Below are positions 34,640 through 45,215 of a DNA stretch of 64,000 nt, one piece after another; positions within the stretch are counted from its first letter, which is position 1, and every line of letters starts with the position of its first letter. The position numbers and the translations under genes are program-made. Origin of the DNA: Entonaema liquescens (Eukaryota > Ascomycota > Sordariomycetes > Xylariales > Xylariaceae). Below the pieces are notes generated by a model. That model was given only the letters and a program-made list of their open reading frames with translations, did no database searches and had not been told where the DNA came from. Location: assembly GCA_902805475.1 (NCBI GenBank), contig CADCSX010000003.1, positions 1 through 64,000 on the forward strand, read 5' to 3'.

Positions 34640-35375
34640 ATTTTTAATAATTTAATATAATAATTTAACATTTAATATTTTTTTTAAAAAAAAAAATAAA
34701 TTCGAATTTTATAATTATAATAAATTTTTTAATTTTTTAATAAAAAATTAAATTATTATCGAAACAATTATATAAAATTAATATATTAATAAATAAATTT
34801 TTTTTTATAAAAATTTAAACGTAATTTTATAAAATTATTTAAATAATAAATTATATTAAAATTTAAATATTTAAAAAAATAATAAATTTTTAAATTATTA
34901 AATAAAACGTTATTATTTTAATTATAATTTACGTTTTAAATTAAAATTTTATTTATTACGTAAAAAATTAAAAAGTTTTTTTTTTATATAAATATTAAAA
35001 AAACTTTATTTTAAAAAAGTTAAAAATATATTTTAAAACGTTATTATTTTAAATATTATTAAATTAAAAAAAAATTAATAATTTAAAAAAATATATATAA
35101 AAAAATATTTAATAAAATATATAATATTATTAATAAAAATATTATTTTAAAAAAATTTTAATTAATAATAATTTAATTAAAAATTTATAATATAATAATT
35201 AAATTTCGTAATTTAATTAAAAAAATAATTTATAATTAAAAAAAATAATAAAATTAATGAATAATATTAATTTTATATATAAATAAAAATAATTATAAAA
35301 TAATAAATTATAAATATAACGTAAAAAAAAAAAAATAAATTTTTTCTAATATAAATATAATTTTTAACCGAATAT
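34640..35375 (+). repeat. Dispersed repeat, inverted match to 18.66-19.40 kb
   Basis: The reverse complement aligns closely to 18660-19400. On the plus strand it runs directly into the AAAATAAAT microsatellite at 35386, which would fit a 3' tail of a LINE-like element inserted on this strand. Similarity fades left of about 34640, although the AT-rich sequence continues to 34196. Confidence 0.65.
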
Positions 35376-35385
35376 AATTATTTAA

Positions 35386-35509
35386 TAAAATAAATAAAAT
35401 AAATAAAATAAATAAAATAAATAAAATAAATAAAATAAATAAAATAAATAAAATAAATAAAATAAATAAAATAAATAAAATAAATAAAATAAATAAAATA
35501 AATAAAATA
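35386..35509. repeat. 9-bp microsatellite (AAAATAAAT)n
   Basis: About 13-14 uninterrupted copies of AAAATAAAT. The LFYLFY-type translation on the minus strand is an artefact of this repeat. Confidence 0.95.
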
Positions 35510-35973
35510 TTATTTTTTTAAAAAAAAAATTTAAAAAATTTAAAAAATCTTTTTTAAAAAATAAACTTTTTTTTTCACTAAGTCCGATCGGACCTACCCT
35601 GTAAAATGTAAGTGGGGTTGCAGCTTCTTTATGCTTATAGCGCAATTTCTTTATGCACACTATGTATTAAACCCTCTTTAACCCCTTGCAATTTCTATTC
35701 CCACACTCTTACTCCTAAGTGTGGCCCTATCAATTTTAGTGTTTTTTCCGAGTGTGAGCCCTGCTCAACCGTAATCGGCGTGATAGCAGGTAGTAAAAGA
35801 GTTCCCCGGGTATAGCGGAACTAATATGTTAGCCCCGGAATCCCAAGTTGATAATCTTAACGGCGCTGACCAGGTACGTCTTATATGAGCCAAGATAAAT
35901 GGTGGTCCAGCTCTTGATCAACTACGTGACATTCCATTGCCTTTGCCATCAAATACATATATCTACGTTCTAC

Positions 35974-36849
35974 ATGGCTGCTTCTGCCGCTTCGCTATCT
36001 CTACCATCCTCGCGCACCATATCCTATGTCTCGACGCCGGTGCCTTCTAAACCGGAAGCGCCCGTCGTCCTCCTCGCTAATTCCCTATGCGCGCCACTCG
36101 CCACCTGGGATAACGTAGTTCCAAAGCTTACTTCTGAGGGGTTCGCCGTCTTGCGTTATGACCAACCTGGCCACGGTGCCTCTTCCGTCCCGACAGATCT
36201 CTCTTCTACCACGTTCGAGACCATCGCTAACGATGTTCGAGAGCTTCTAAGCTACCTCTCGATCTCGCGGCTGCATGCTTGGATCGGCGTTAGCATGGGC
36301 GCCGCGACCGGTATAGTGTTCGCCGCCGAGTATCCTGATGTCATCGGGAAGTTGGTTGTCTGCAACACCATTTCCCACTCTCCTCTCGAAGCTGGAGGTG
36401 ACGATATTTTTGAACCGATGATTAGAAGGGCCCGAGATACAGGCACCATGGAAGGAACTGTCCAGACCATCCTTGAGCGCTGGTTTAGCTTTGCTTGGAT
36501 GAGTGCTAACCCGGACGAGACTCGTCGGGTACGACAGGTAATGCTCACGACGACCATCGACGGCCTCGAAACGTGCTGCGCTGCCCTTCGTAGCGAGAGC
36601 TTCGATCTGCGGCCGTTGGCGGAGAAGGCCGGCGAAGGGATCTGCGGGGCCCTGTTTATAGTTGGCGAAAATGATATGGACCTACCCGAAGATATGCGCC
36701 AGCTGAGGGATGGCGTAGAACGGGGATTAAAGAAGAAGAATCCACAAGTCCCCGTTGGGTTTGAGGCGATTAAAAACGCAGGGCACGTATCGTATATCGA
36801 CGGATACCATCAGTTTATTGCTGTTGTCACCAATTTTTTACGGCGGTAA
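35974..36849 (+). CDS. Alpha/beta hydrolase, 3-oxoadipate enol-lactonase-like
   Basis: Single exon, 291 residues from the ATG at 35974 (MAASAASLSL). An in-frame ATG at 35899 would add 25 residues with no family support. The fold markers are present: RYDQPGHGAS near 61-70, the nucleophile elbow GVSMG with Ser107, an acidic residue in GENDMD (Asp234 or Asp236), and His271 in AGHVSYID near the C-terminus. The order and spacing resemble enol-lactone hydrolases of the beta-ketoadipate pathway (PcaD-like) and related esterases. Substrate specificity cannot be read from the sequence. No pathway partner lies nearby. The gene lies about 200 bp from the transposon-like element at 34079-35773 and shows no RIP. 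Confidence 0.85.
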   Translation: MAASAASLSLPSSRTISYVSTPVPSKPEAPVVLLANSLCAPLATWDNVVPKLTSEGFAVLRYDQPGHGASSVPTDLSSTTFETIANDVRELLSYLSISRLHAWIGVSMGAATGIVFAAEYPDVIGKLVVCNTISHSPLEAGGDDIFEPMIRRARDTGTMEGTVQTILERWFSFAWMSANPDETRRVRQVMLTTTIDGLETCCAALRSESFDLRPLAEKAGEGICGALFIVGENDMDLPEDMRQLRDGVERGLKKKNPQVPVGFEAIKNAGHVSYIDGYHQFIAVVTNFLRR

Positions 36850-37435
36850 TTTCTTCGTTGTACAAGATTGCTGGTGGAAGAGAGGTAATCCCCGTTTAAT
36901 CATAGGTCCTTCAAATCGATAGGTGAACGTCAAAGAAATAGCTGAAGCTGAGCTGTATCATGTATATAGTTCAATAAGCCATGTGCTCAACCTACACGGC
37001 TATAAACACGATTTGACACACGTCTTGTTAGGCTCTGAAAGGGACAGTATCATTTTCTTGGTTGGATAGCGAGACTACAAACACTACATCCGGCATTGGT
37101 TAAATTAGCTTCTAGTAAATGGCGACGACCAATTTTCTATTTGACAGCAGCAGTGCTAGTCCAGAAAGTATCCTTCACCTGTGATGCCAGAACAGCCCCC
37201 GATAGTGACGCGTATAGGTTAGTATATCAGCAACCCCTTTGCGGAAATACGCTTCGTGCGTACACCCAGTAACCTCTTAAAATTTCGATACTATAATTAT
37301 AACTCCCCAATTCTATCTACCTAGTTATCATGCTGTGGTATCAATATTAACTTCATCAAGGAGACCCGAAGATTGAGGTCGCTAAGCACGCTGTCCAACC
37401 CTATGACTCTGGTGCCGCGGATAGTACTCCAAGTT
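36850..37435. other. Spacer
   Basis: Nothing recognisable was found between the hydrolase and the relic frame at 37436. Normal composition. Confidence 0.4.
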
Positions 37436-37726
37436 TCATAACCTCTCCCCATAGTTGGCTAGCACCAACTCTGCTTGTGTGAATATTTCCCGAATCTTTG
37501 CGCGCCGCCTCCTTATCCAGGACGAAAAAATAACCTGATCTGATATTGAACTCAACGAATATACCTCCCAAGACATCACCGTCCAGTACAAATCGTACCG
37601 GCGGGATCTGTTATTCTGTAGCTTCCGGTAGACTCGATACAGAAAGCCAAACCGCCCGGACTTCCTCAAAATAAACTTTTCAAAGCCATCGAATAGTGCA
37701 ACCCCTCCAAACGCCTGATGATTCGC
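37436..37726 (-). pseudogene. Possible relic of an unknown gene
   Basis: An open frame of about 97 codons without any ATG near its start reads as a plausible protein (FGGVALFDGFEKF...WTVMSWEVYSLSS) ending at 37436. It lies just beyond the chitin synthase stop on the same strand. No family is recognised. It is probably the 3' end of a decayed gene; part may be chitin synthase 3' UTR. Confidence 0.3.
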
Positions 37727-37738
37727 TTATAACAAGGT

Positions 37739-40658
37739 CTATTTCTTAGAGAAGCAGCTCATTATGGCAGTCTTGCTCAAAAACCATAAGAAACCGAGGA
37801 AGCGAATGATGGAAAGGACGGCCGTAGCGTATAACAGGAAGCGGAAATATCCGGGGGTTCGGGTTTGAGATGCTTTCTATCATTTTGTTAGTAGTGAACC
37901 GATTACCAGAATTATAGCCGGATGCTTACCCCTACCCCCAAGGACTCGAATTCGTCGCTCGTGACGAGGACGATGAGCAGCAAATTTGTTAATATCCACG
38001 TGATAACCAGACCAGTCCTAAAAGATTTGTACGAGTCCTCCGTGTCCTTCTTCTCCACGACCTCCTCTTCCTCGACGGGAGCGAGAGCCCTATACACCGT
38101 CTTCGCGAAGAGGCTGTCGATGTCTTCCTGTTCCCTCTCGACTTCTTCGACTACGGGGGCGTTGGTCTTCTCGTCCTTGATTACGTGCACGGACGGTAGA
38201 GCTGCCGTCTGGTCGGAGCCCTTGGTACCCCAGGAGACGTCGTGCCAGTTGTTGAAGGCGTATACCATGACGATGTTGATATAGGTAGATGCCAGGATGA
38301 GATACTGAGGGAACGAGTGGAACATGTGCCAAGGATCCAGGTAGAGGAACGAAGCCACGTAGTTGAGACCGTAGATGGTGATTATGGCGAGCAGGATAAC
38401 GCCGGCAACGCTGCCGCCGCCGAACATGCTCTCGAAGAAGGCCGCGGCGCTGGAGGTGTCTATCTGATCTTCGAGAGGGGTTTGCAGGGCGCGGTATACC
38501 AGATAGAAGGACAAGACGATTATGTAGGCCTGTATTATGCCGAAGACGAAGTACGAGGCGATGTAGGAGTGTCGCGAACCCTTGGGGCGATTTCCCAGCG
38601 CCAGGATGAATTGGATGAGGATAAAGACTAGGTAGAGGTATCGAAGAACGGTGTTGACGATTGGGGTGGCGACGTCGCCGAACGGCCATCCGTGGTAGTC
38701 GGTCACGGGAACGGGAGTGCCGACGAGGTCCATGATGATGACGGTCGTGAGCCAGTAGGAAGCGAGCGAGAACCAGCTGAATAGGATCTGAGCGAGGTTG
38801 TACAGGAACTGAATATGCAGGAAGAACATCCGGATGATGCTGTGTCCCGAGCTGTATAGTCGATTGAAGTGCATTAGGGAATACAGCGAGGCCGCGAAGG
38901 AGCCGTTCAGCCAACGTCGTCGCTGGCTTAGAAATTCGGCGGGACCTATTAAGCATTCCTACGTTAGCAGTCGCTCGCCGGGTTAGGGATTTCGTAGGCT
39001 TTGCAAGCTTGGGAGTGGAGTAGGCGCCGCCGAACAGACAGGGATCGCTCACCTTCTGGTACGTCTGTTTCTCCTTTGGCAGCTTTGATGTAGCTCAGGT
39101 GCCACTTCTGGCCTGCCTTAGCCACGAGCTCGAAGCAGAGGATTCGATCCTCGGCAAGGAACATATTCTTCTTGAAGATGTTCATGTTGTCGATACCCTT
39201 CTTTCCCAAGATCTTCGATAACGTGTGGTCGCCGTGAAAGTACTGCTCTAGGGGCCTTCCCATAATGGCACGAAAGCGGTAAGCCGAAAAGGCGCCCGGT
39301 AAGACGGTGACGTAGCCGAACGAGCTCTCTAGAGGCTTATCCAAGACGTTGGAAATCTTGTACTCGAAATTTTGGATGGCCACTATCGGGTTGAGCAGCT
39401 TCTTGCCCCTCCTGCCCAGCATAGCGTGGATCTCGCCGCAAGCGCCGCCGAGGTCTTTATCGTTGTAAAATCCCTCCCATAGGGCGAGGAGAGATTTAGG
39501 GCTGGGCTTGGTTCCGGCGTCGATGAGGATCACGACCTCGGGATTCAGGATGCGGCCGAAGGCGTTGAATAGCCAGCGGTGCGAATTGATCTTCTTGCTG
39601 TTCTTTTGCTTTAGGCAGAACAGGAGCTGCACGGGAGGTAAGTTGTGAGGGTCGTTTTCCTTGGGTAGGATGAGCTGCTGGTCGGGGGTGATGGAGATTT
39701 GACTCGTGAACTCGAATATGTGAGCGACGGTTTCTTTGCCGTCGATATCCTTCTTCAGAACGCCGTCTTGGTACACGCCCATCGTTCCTAAAACGTCGAG
39801 CACGCTCTTGTCAGCTTTCTCGATGCCGTCGAATACCAGACAAACTACTATCTTCTGCCAGGCCGGCCCGCTCTTCGTCCAGAAGGTTGTCTTCTTGAGC
39901 TTCACGATATCGCGGACATTTTGCATCACGCTGTGCATGGTCCTGGCGAAGAGGACCTTATCTTCGTTGTAGTAGGTGATAGCTATTACCAGCTCGGTAT
40001 GCCGGTTGTACATGCGAGGGCGGAGATCGTATCCGTTCATGATGGTAAAGTCGTCCGGGTCGCACGTGGCTGCCGTGTACCTCATCGTCTTGAACTCCTC
40101 CAGGTCTCGATACTGGGCCTCCGTGGCATTGCGGATAGGGGTCGGGACGGGATATTCGGTGCTTAGGACCGAACCTTGGAGACCTTGCGCTAGCTTGATC
40201 TTGCGAGTGTTGCGACGTCGTATCCCCCCTCCGCCGAGGTTCTCGATGGGGGCCTGCTGTCGCTCCGCCCATGTTTCTTGGTCGTTGTAAGTCGACGGAG
40301 GTCTTCCGTAGCCGAAACCTTCGCCGAAGTTATGCTGCTCAAAATCGTCGCCGGCGTGGGCAACGGTCGCCGCGGGAGGCAGATGATACACTCCTCGGGT
40401 GGCGGTGTCGCCGCTATATATGGACGTGGGGGATATAGGGCGGTTGAGTCTCCCCGAATCGTAGCCGTAGCCCTCGGGTTCGTGTAGCGAGTAGGGCCTG
40501 TCGGCGTACGGTTCGTGTTCGGGATGGTTAAGACGATCCTTGACGGTTCAGTTTAGAAGCTCTTTGTTGCGGAATGGGTTCCGACGTACGGTTGAGTCTC
40601 CGGGAATATCCCGCAGCTCGTATCCTCTAGAATAGGGCTGGTTGTCTACCGGATCCAT
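37739..40658 (-). CDS. Chitin synthase, class III
   Basis: Four exons (40590-40658, 39053-40538, 37930-38945, 37739-37876) join in frame to 902 residues. Introns are 51 nt (GTACGT...CAAG), 107 nt (GTGAGC...ATAG) and 53 nt (GTAAGC...ATAG). The ATG at 40658 gives MDPVDNQPYS; an acidic/Tyr-rich N-terminal tail follows. Family motifs: YPVPTPIRNA, the MRYTAATCDPDDF segment, AITYYNEDK, CLKQKNSKKINSHRW, LAEDRIL (Glu486-Asp487-Arg488) and QRRRW at about 526-530, followed by multiple membrane segments and a short hydrophobic last exon ending CFSKK. The NGYDLRPRMYNRHTE and MDLVGTP blocks match class III enzymes, which are specific to filamentous fungi. It polymerises UDP-GlcNAc into chitin at the plasma membrane and hyphal tips. 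All key catalytic motifs are present, so it is likely functional. Confidence 0.95.
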
Positions 40659-43199
40659 CTTAGATTCTCATTACAGTAGCGTCCAGAAGTTTAGAAAGAT
40701 CGATTTGGGTGGGCTTGTCAAGCTTTAGGAGTACTACGTAGATAAGTTGAAGATCAGGTTCGTATAATTCAAGACGTAACTGCGCCAAGTTTCTTATTGC
40801 AGATATTTACGACAAAAGCAAGAGCAGACTAAGAAACTACTGGGGGAACCGTCAAAGAGCGAAAGGACCGCGGTAGTAAGTAGTTAGTAGTGTAGTAAAA
40901 GAAGAGAGTGTGAAAGACCAAATGGAAACATGACATATGGCACCATCATCAGGATTGTTAAAAGGAATCCTAGATTTTTTCTTATGTGACCCCCCTCCCC
41001 CCCCTGGTATGAGTATCTGCTCCATTTATACTAGCGAATCAAGATTTTCCAAGTGATGTAATATACTTATGTTTGTCACTTCGGGGGACAGCCCAATCAC
41101 GATTTTCTTATACGAGCATTTGATCGTGGGAGGCTGAGTGCCCGGGTTTCGAATTATCGGCGGCCGGACGATTGGTCAGAGCATTTGGTGGCTGTGACTT
41201 ATACGAGATCTAAAAAGCGGGACCACTTATGCGTCCGGCCGTCTTGGCACCCGAAAATCCCGAGAATCACGATCCGGATGCTAATAATAAAAAACTAGCT
41301 GTTCCACAGTTCCGGAAAATTGTGGTGCTGAGCGTGTAAGTCGAGCCTGGTCCTGATGAAATTGAAACAATGATTTATAAGATCGCAACGGTTTTTATAA
41401 GTGTCTTAAGCGGTATTGGTTTTAAAGGTGTTGGGCCAAGATCTGCTAGTCGTAGGACCCAGATTTTTTGATGCGACGTCTAAACAGCCTAACAACATCC
41501 CTTAACTACAAAGGTATAGGTACCTACACTAAGCATGCTATGCCAGGGGGCCACGCTATTACGTGTACGTAGATCCCCAAACTACAGCGCTAGTATAACA
41601 CGACGCTAGTACCTTATGGATTAAATACAAATACATGTAGGTACAATACAGTTAGTCTTGTACGACGCCTCCGCGCTGAGACACATCAGGTCTATTACCT
41701 TCTATTGGTTTCGGTCGGCATATAAGAGCGAATAATCACCAAACATCTTCGGTAACCACATGATCGACTTTTTAAAAACCAAAAAATAAAAAAAATTTGA
41801 ATTAAAAAATAAAATAAAATAAAATCAAAATGTCTAGGTCATTCTGATAGCAAGCGGCATGGCGTGCGGCAAAAAGAAAGCTCCATCAACTACCTACTGA
41901 AGTGTCACATGAAAGACGTATAAATCTATTCGAGACTGTGTCTCTGATATTTGCACGTTGTTTGTTCAGCGGTCCCGGGTTTAACCATATAAGAATATAA
42001 CCATCACTACGAGACATCCATCCACAAGGCCCTGTAAACGATACAACATTCCGCCGCCAATGTTGGTCAATATTATGCAGCTCAGAAATGATTGCTCTCT
42101 ACAGCAAAATATTATGCGTTTATATGAGACTGACCGCCACTATAACGTATTGTCATATGCTCTTTATTACCGACGTCCCGGTATTCCAATGCTATTTTCT
42201 AATAATCAAAACATGACAAATCTTAGATCACGTTAAGGAATTCCTATGACCGCCAGTGGTACTGCTAGACTGGCTGTAAGAAGAGAACGGTCCGACTTCA
42301 ACAGCATCCGAAAATGCTGTTCTTCAATAACAACCTCTTGAGCTTCAACGCCGGGAACTTGGGCTCGAGAACCGCATTCGATACTACTACTGAATCAAGT
42401 ACAAAAGGGGTGAGTAAATTTGTAGCATTCTACTCCGTAATTTCACAAAATATCTTCTGGGACAGATCCGCTATTGTTACGTGTTTGCTAGTATACATCA
42501 CTAGCTTGGTTAGACAAGTTCCAACTTTTCCACAACCCAAAGTCAATATACCTATCATAGGCATGTTCATCTGAAGCAGGCTAAAAGTATTACGTCCCCA
42601 TCTGCTCCTTAACGAGGACAACCTGATATGGCTTCCATGTATAATGCAGTAGCACTGTTAAAGATTCAAAGGGAGGTCCACCGACAACTCAAGGAGGAAA
42701 GATATACAACTCCTATTAGATCGCCGTAACCCCTTTTCGAGGGTATCTGGCTAAGCAAAGAATCAATCTGTCATTCCCGATCTTTTACAAATTATCTTAT
42801 GTGAGATACTCGATACGGACTATACGTTAGCTCGGGGTGTTGCTATAGGTTGCGATCGATATCACATCACGAACTACATCTCTGACGCTCTACCACCTAG
42901 TATTTGAATATGATAAAGTAATCGATACCATAAACCAGTAAGCGATATCCAATCAACTAGTGCCGTATTACCTATACCGGAGCTATTAGTTCGGTCCTGT
43001 AGGGGATGAAGGAGTCAACCACGGTGTATACTACATGACTCGGATTGCGCACCTTTTAAGATGCCAAGCTCAACCATATGGGAGCTATCGGCATTGAAGA
43101 GTTAGGAAGGTGGCGCACGAGGATGTAAACTCGAATCGCTACACCTTGATGCGAAAATTTGTTAATTGAATATGCGTTAGACATGCGACTGGGGATGGG
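40659..43199. promoter_or_regulatory. Chitin synthase upstream region and gene-free spacer
   Basis: 2.5 kb. Near the chitin synthase there are a C-rich run (ccccctcccccccctgg, about 40988-41005), an inverted pair CGGCCGGACG / CGTCCGGCCG (about 41160 and 41230) and an inverted CCAAT box (gattggtca) between them. These are plausible promoter elements but unproved. A poly-purine AT patch (41770-41830) and a short ATG frame at 42314-42574 of unknown status follow. No clear gene is seen. Confidence 0.4.
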
Positions 43200-43529
43200 A
43201 TGCGCCTGGCTTCTGCGCCACTCCGAGACCGTTATAATAGGGCTGTGTTTTACGCTTTGGGGGATGCTTTAGGGATGCTTTGGGGGGTTTTTTTTTTTTA
43301 CCAACGCTTACCGCTCGCGCTATCTCGGCGGAAAGTCTGGGCCTTTCTTGGCGACGAGCTCAGCCTACGGCTAGACTCCGATACGAGACCTCCCATCGTA
43401 GGGGACCCTGAATATTTCTGACAAGATGATCTCGGAAGGTCACACGTGGTTTGCGATCGATGTGTATATGAGGATACGCTTGCCGATCCTAATGCGAGGC
43501 CTAACCTGAGGCTCAGGGACATTTCCTAG
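43200..43529 (+). pseudogene. Gene fragment with in-frame stop, upstream of the BTB gene
   Basis: One frame reads continuously except for a TGA at about 43419-43421. Before it comes AFLGDELSLRLDSDTRPP, after it QDDLGRSHVVCDRCVYED, and it ends at a TAG at 43527-43529. A CDRC motif is present. The TGA could have come from a CGA or TGG codon by a single transition. No family is recognised. It is either the tail of a dead gene or part of an upstream exon set. Confidence 0.35.
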
Positions 43530-43535
43530 TGAGAC

Positions 43536-44567
43536 ATGTCAGTTCAGCGTAGAGAATTTGATCGCCGAGGTGACGTCAGACTTCGAATCGGACGGGATTG
43601 CGGTTCGGCCGCCGTCGTCTTCACTGTTTGCTCTAGGGCTCTTGCGCGCGTGTCCCCCGTCTTTGACCGCATGTTGTACGGGGTTCGCCGAAGGGCGATC
43701 CAATCAAGCCAAGGATGCCGATGACTGGATCGTAAACCTTCCCGAAGACAAGCCTGCCGCGATGGCGGTGCTGCTTTCCATCTCGCACGGGCACTTTGAA
43801 CAGGTGCCCAAGGCGCTGTCTATCGACGAGCTGTACGATTTAACTGTGTTGACGAATTTTACGATGCCACGAGCACCCTAGGTCCCTGGTCGAATAAGTG
43901 GAAGGCGGTGATAGAGAAGCTGGAGAGAGAATCTAACGAGCTGATGCCAAAAATATTATGGATATCGTGGGAGCTGGGTTGGAAGAATACCTTCACGGTC
44001 CTATCTAGGAGGATGGTGCTGGAGTCCGAAGCAGAGGTATTCTCTACCATCACGGATCAAATTCAATTTCCACCCGACATCATCGGTGAGACATATTGTC
44101 CTAAGGAAACCCTATCCTGACGTTCGGCTAATCGTACCCTAGAGCGAATTTCGGCGATCCGTGTCCAGACGCTTCGAGCCTTGCTAGGTATATTCGAGGA
44201 GATGATTGAAAACCTCGCCGTGGTGGATGAGAAACCGAGATGGTGTCGTCACGCCGTTTGGATGGGCCCTCACAGGTGCGAGTCGATGATTCTTGGGTCC
44301 ATAACCTTCTGCTTGATAAGGGCAGGTCTCTGGCCGCTCCCTAACCCGGACGAAGTCGAGGAGAGCGTAATGGCTACCTACTCGAAGATGACAAACATCA
44401 TCATACACGACATCGGTGCGGCCGATAACTCCCGTGTCGATCATAATCAGTGCAATCCAGGACCATTCCTGCTCGACCGGGTCCAGATGGTGATGGGCGA
44501 GATACCAAACCCCGTAACTACGCACCATTTAGAATACATGGATGAGCAATCGAAAAAGTTGAATTGA
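43536..44567 (+). pseudogene. BTB/POZ-domain protein gene with two frameshifts
   Basis: The ATG at 43536 starts a BTB-like N-terminus (DVRLRIGRD...FTVCSRALARVSPVFDRMLYG). The protein then needs two frame changes: one at a G run near 43680-43684, after which it reads FAEGRSNQ...LPEDKPAAMAVLLSI, and one near 43852-43862 at a T run, after which it reads ATSTLGPWSNKW. A proper 57-nt intron (44086-44142, GTGAGA...GCTAATC...CCTAG) is still intact and joins CCCGACATCATCG to a good second exon (RWCRHAVWMGPHRCES, EIPNPV). The rest of the frame is well preserved to the stop at 44567. BTB domains mediate protein-protein contacts, often as Cul3 adaptors. It is probably a young pseudogene; assembly errors in homopolymers could mimic this. 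Confidence 0.75.
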
Positions 44568-45215
44568 CGTATATCGAAAGTAAGACGGTGCGATCTGGTT
44601 AGTGTGATCTCGCTAGTGTTTGATATGGTGATGACTTCCAAGTGACTCTGCTAGGTATTAAGACCGTCCGATTAAAAGAGGCACGGCAGCCGATATACTA
44701 CGGTTTCTATGAGAGGCTCTATCGTTATCTAGATTTCTATTTAGCAGACGAGAACCCCGAAGGCTATAGCTTACTGAGGTCAACTTCGGGACTGTTTCGG
44801 GTACGGTGCTACAAGTAGTGTCGTCTACAAGTTACTAGATCTTGAGCTCTTCGGCTTAAGTTAATATAGAATTAGGTACGTTTAGGGGGTTGGAATGAAC
44901 TTAGCAAGGTCCCGTCTCGTATGTAAGTCAGAGCGTCCGTCGAATTTTCTACCTAGGTTCGATCGAGTCCATCCGGAATCGGTAGGTCGAACTCCTGCTT
45001 ACAGGCCAAAAAGCTAATCGATGGGCGAACATACAGGAAGCTATCAATACATGGAAATCGTTCGTAAGGTCATTTACGTATCGTATCGTAATCGTACATC
45101 GTGATCTTTGTCGGATGCAGAGTCTGAATGAGCTAGGTTGCTCTTCGCAGAATCCTCCGGGGAGGGACGAGTCCATGGTTTATTACAAATACAAACAAAA
45201 AGAAAAGAAGACAGC
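44568..45215. other. Spacer between convergent genes
   Basis: Sits between the 3' ends of the BTB pseudogene (plus) and the ankyrin gene (minus). No gene or repeat is recognised. Confidence 0.45.

Larger units (their letters stand above)
34079..35773. mobile_element. 1.7-kb TIR transposon-like element with nested AT-rich insert
   Basis: Perfect 33-bp terminal inverted repeats start TACGGTTGAGCAGGGCTCAC (34079-34111) and end at 35773 (35741-35773). The 6-mer ATCGGC lies immediately outside both ends (34073-34078 and 35774-35779), a good target-duplication candidate; alternatively the outer TA could be the duplicated dinucleotide. About 80 and 160 bases of normal composition lie inside the ends. 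Between them is AT-rich DNA (34196-35580) that includes a segment shared with 18.66-19.40 kb and a 9-bp microsatellite. No transposase frame is seen, so the element is non-autonomous or gutted. Confidence 0.8.

Noticed and set aside
35382..35660. LFYLFYLFY-type minus-strand frame
   Set aside because: A direct translation of the 9-bp microsatellite.
38090..39052. 320-residue Arg/Pro-rich frame on the minus strand
   Set aside because: An alternate frame over chitin synthase exon 3; the real frame carries the QRRRW and membrane segments.
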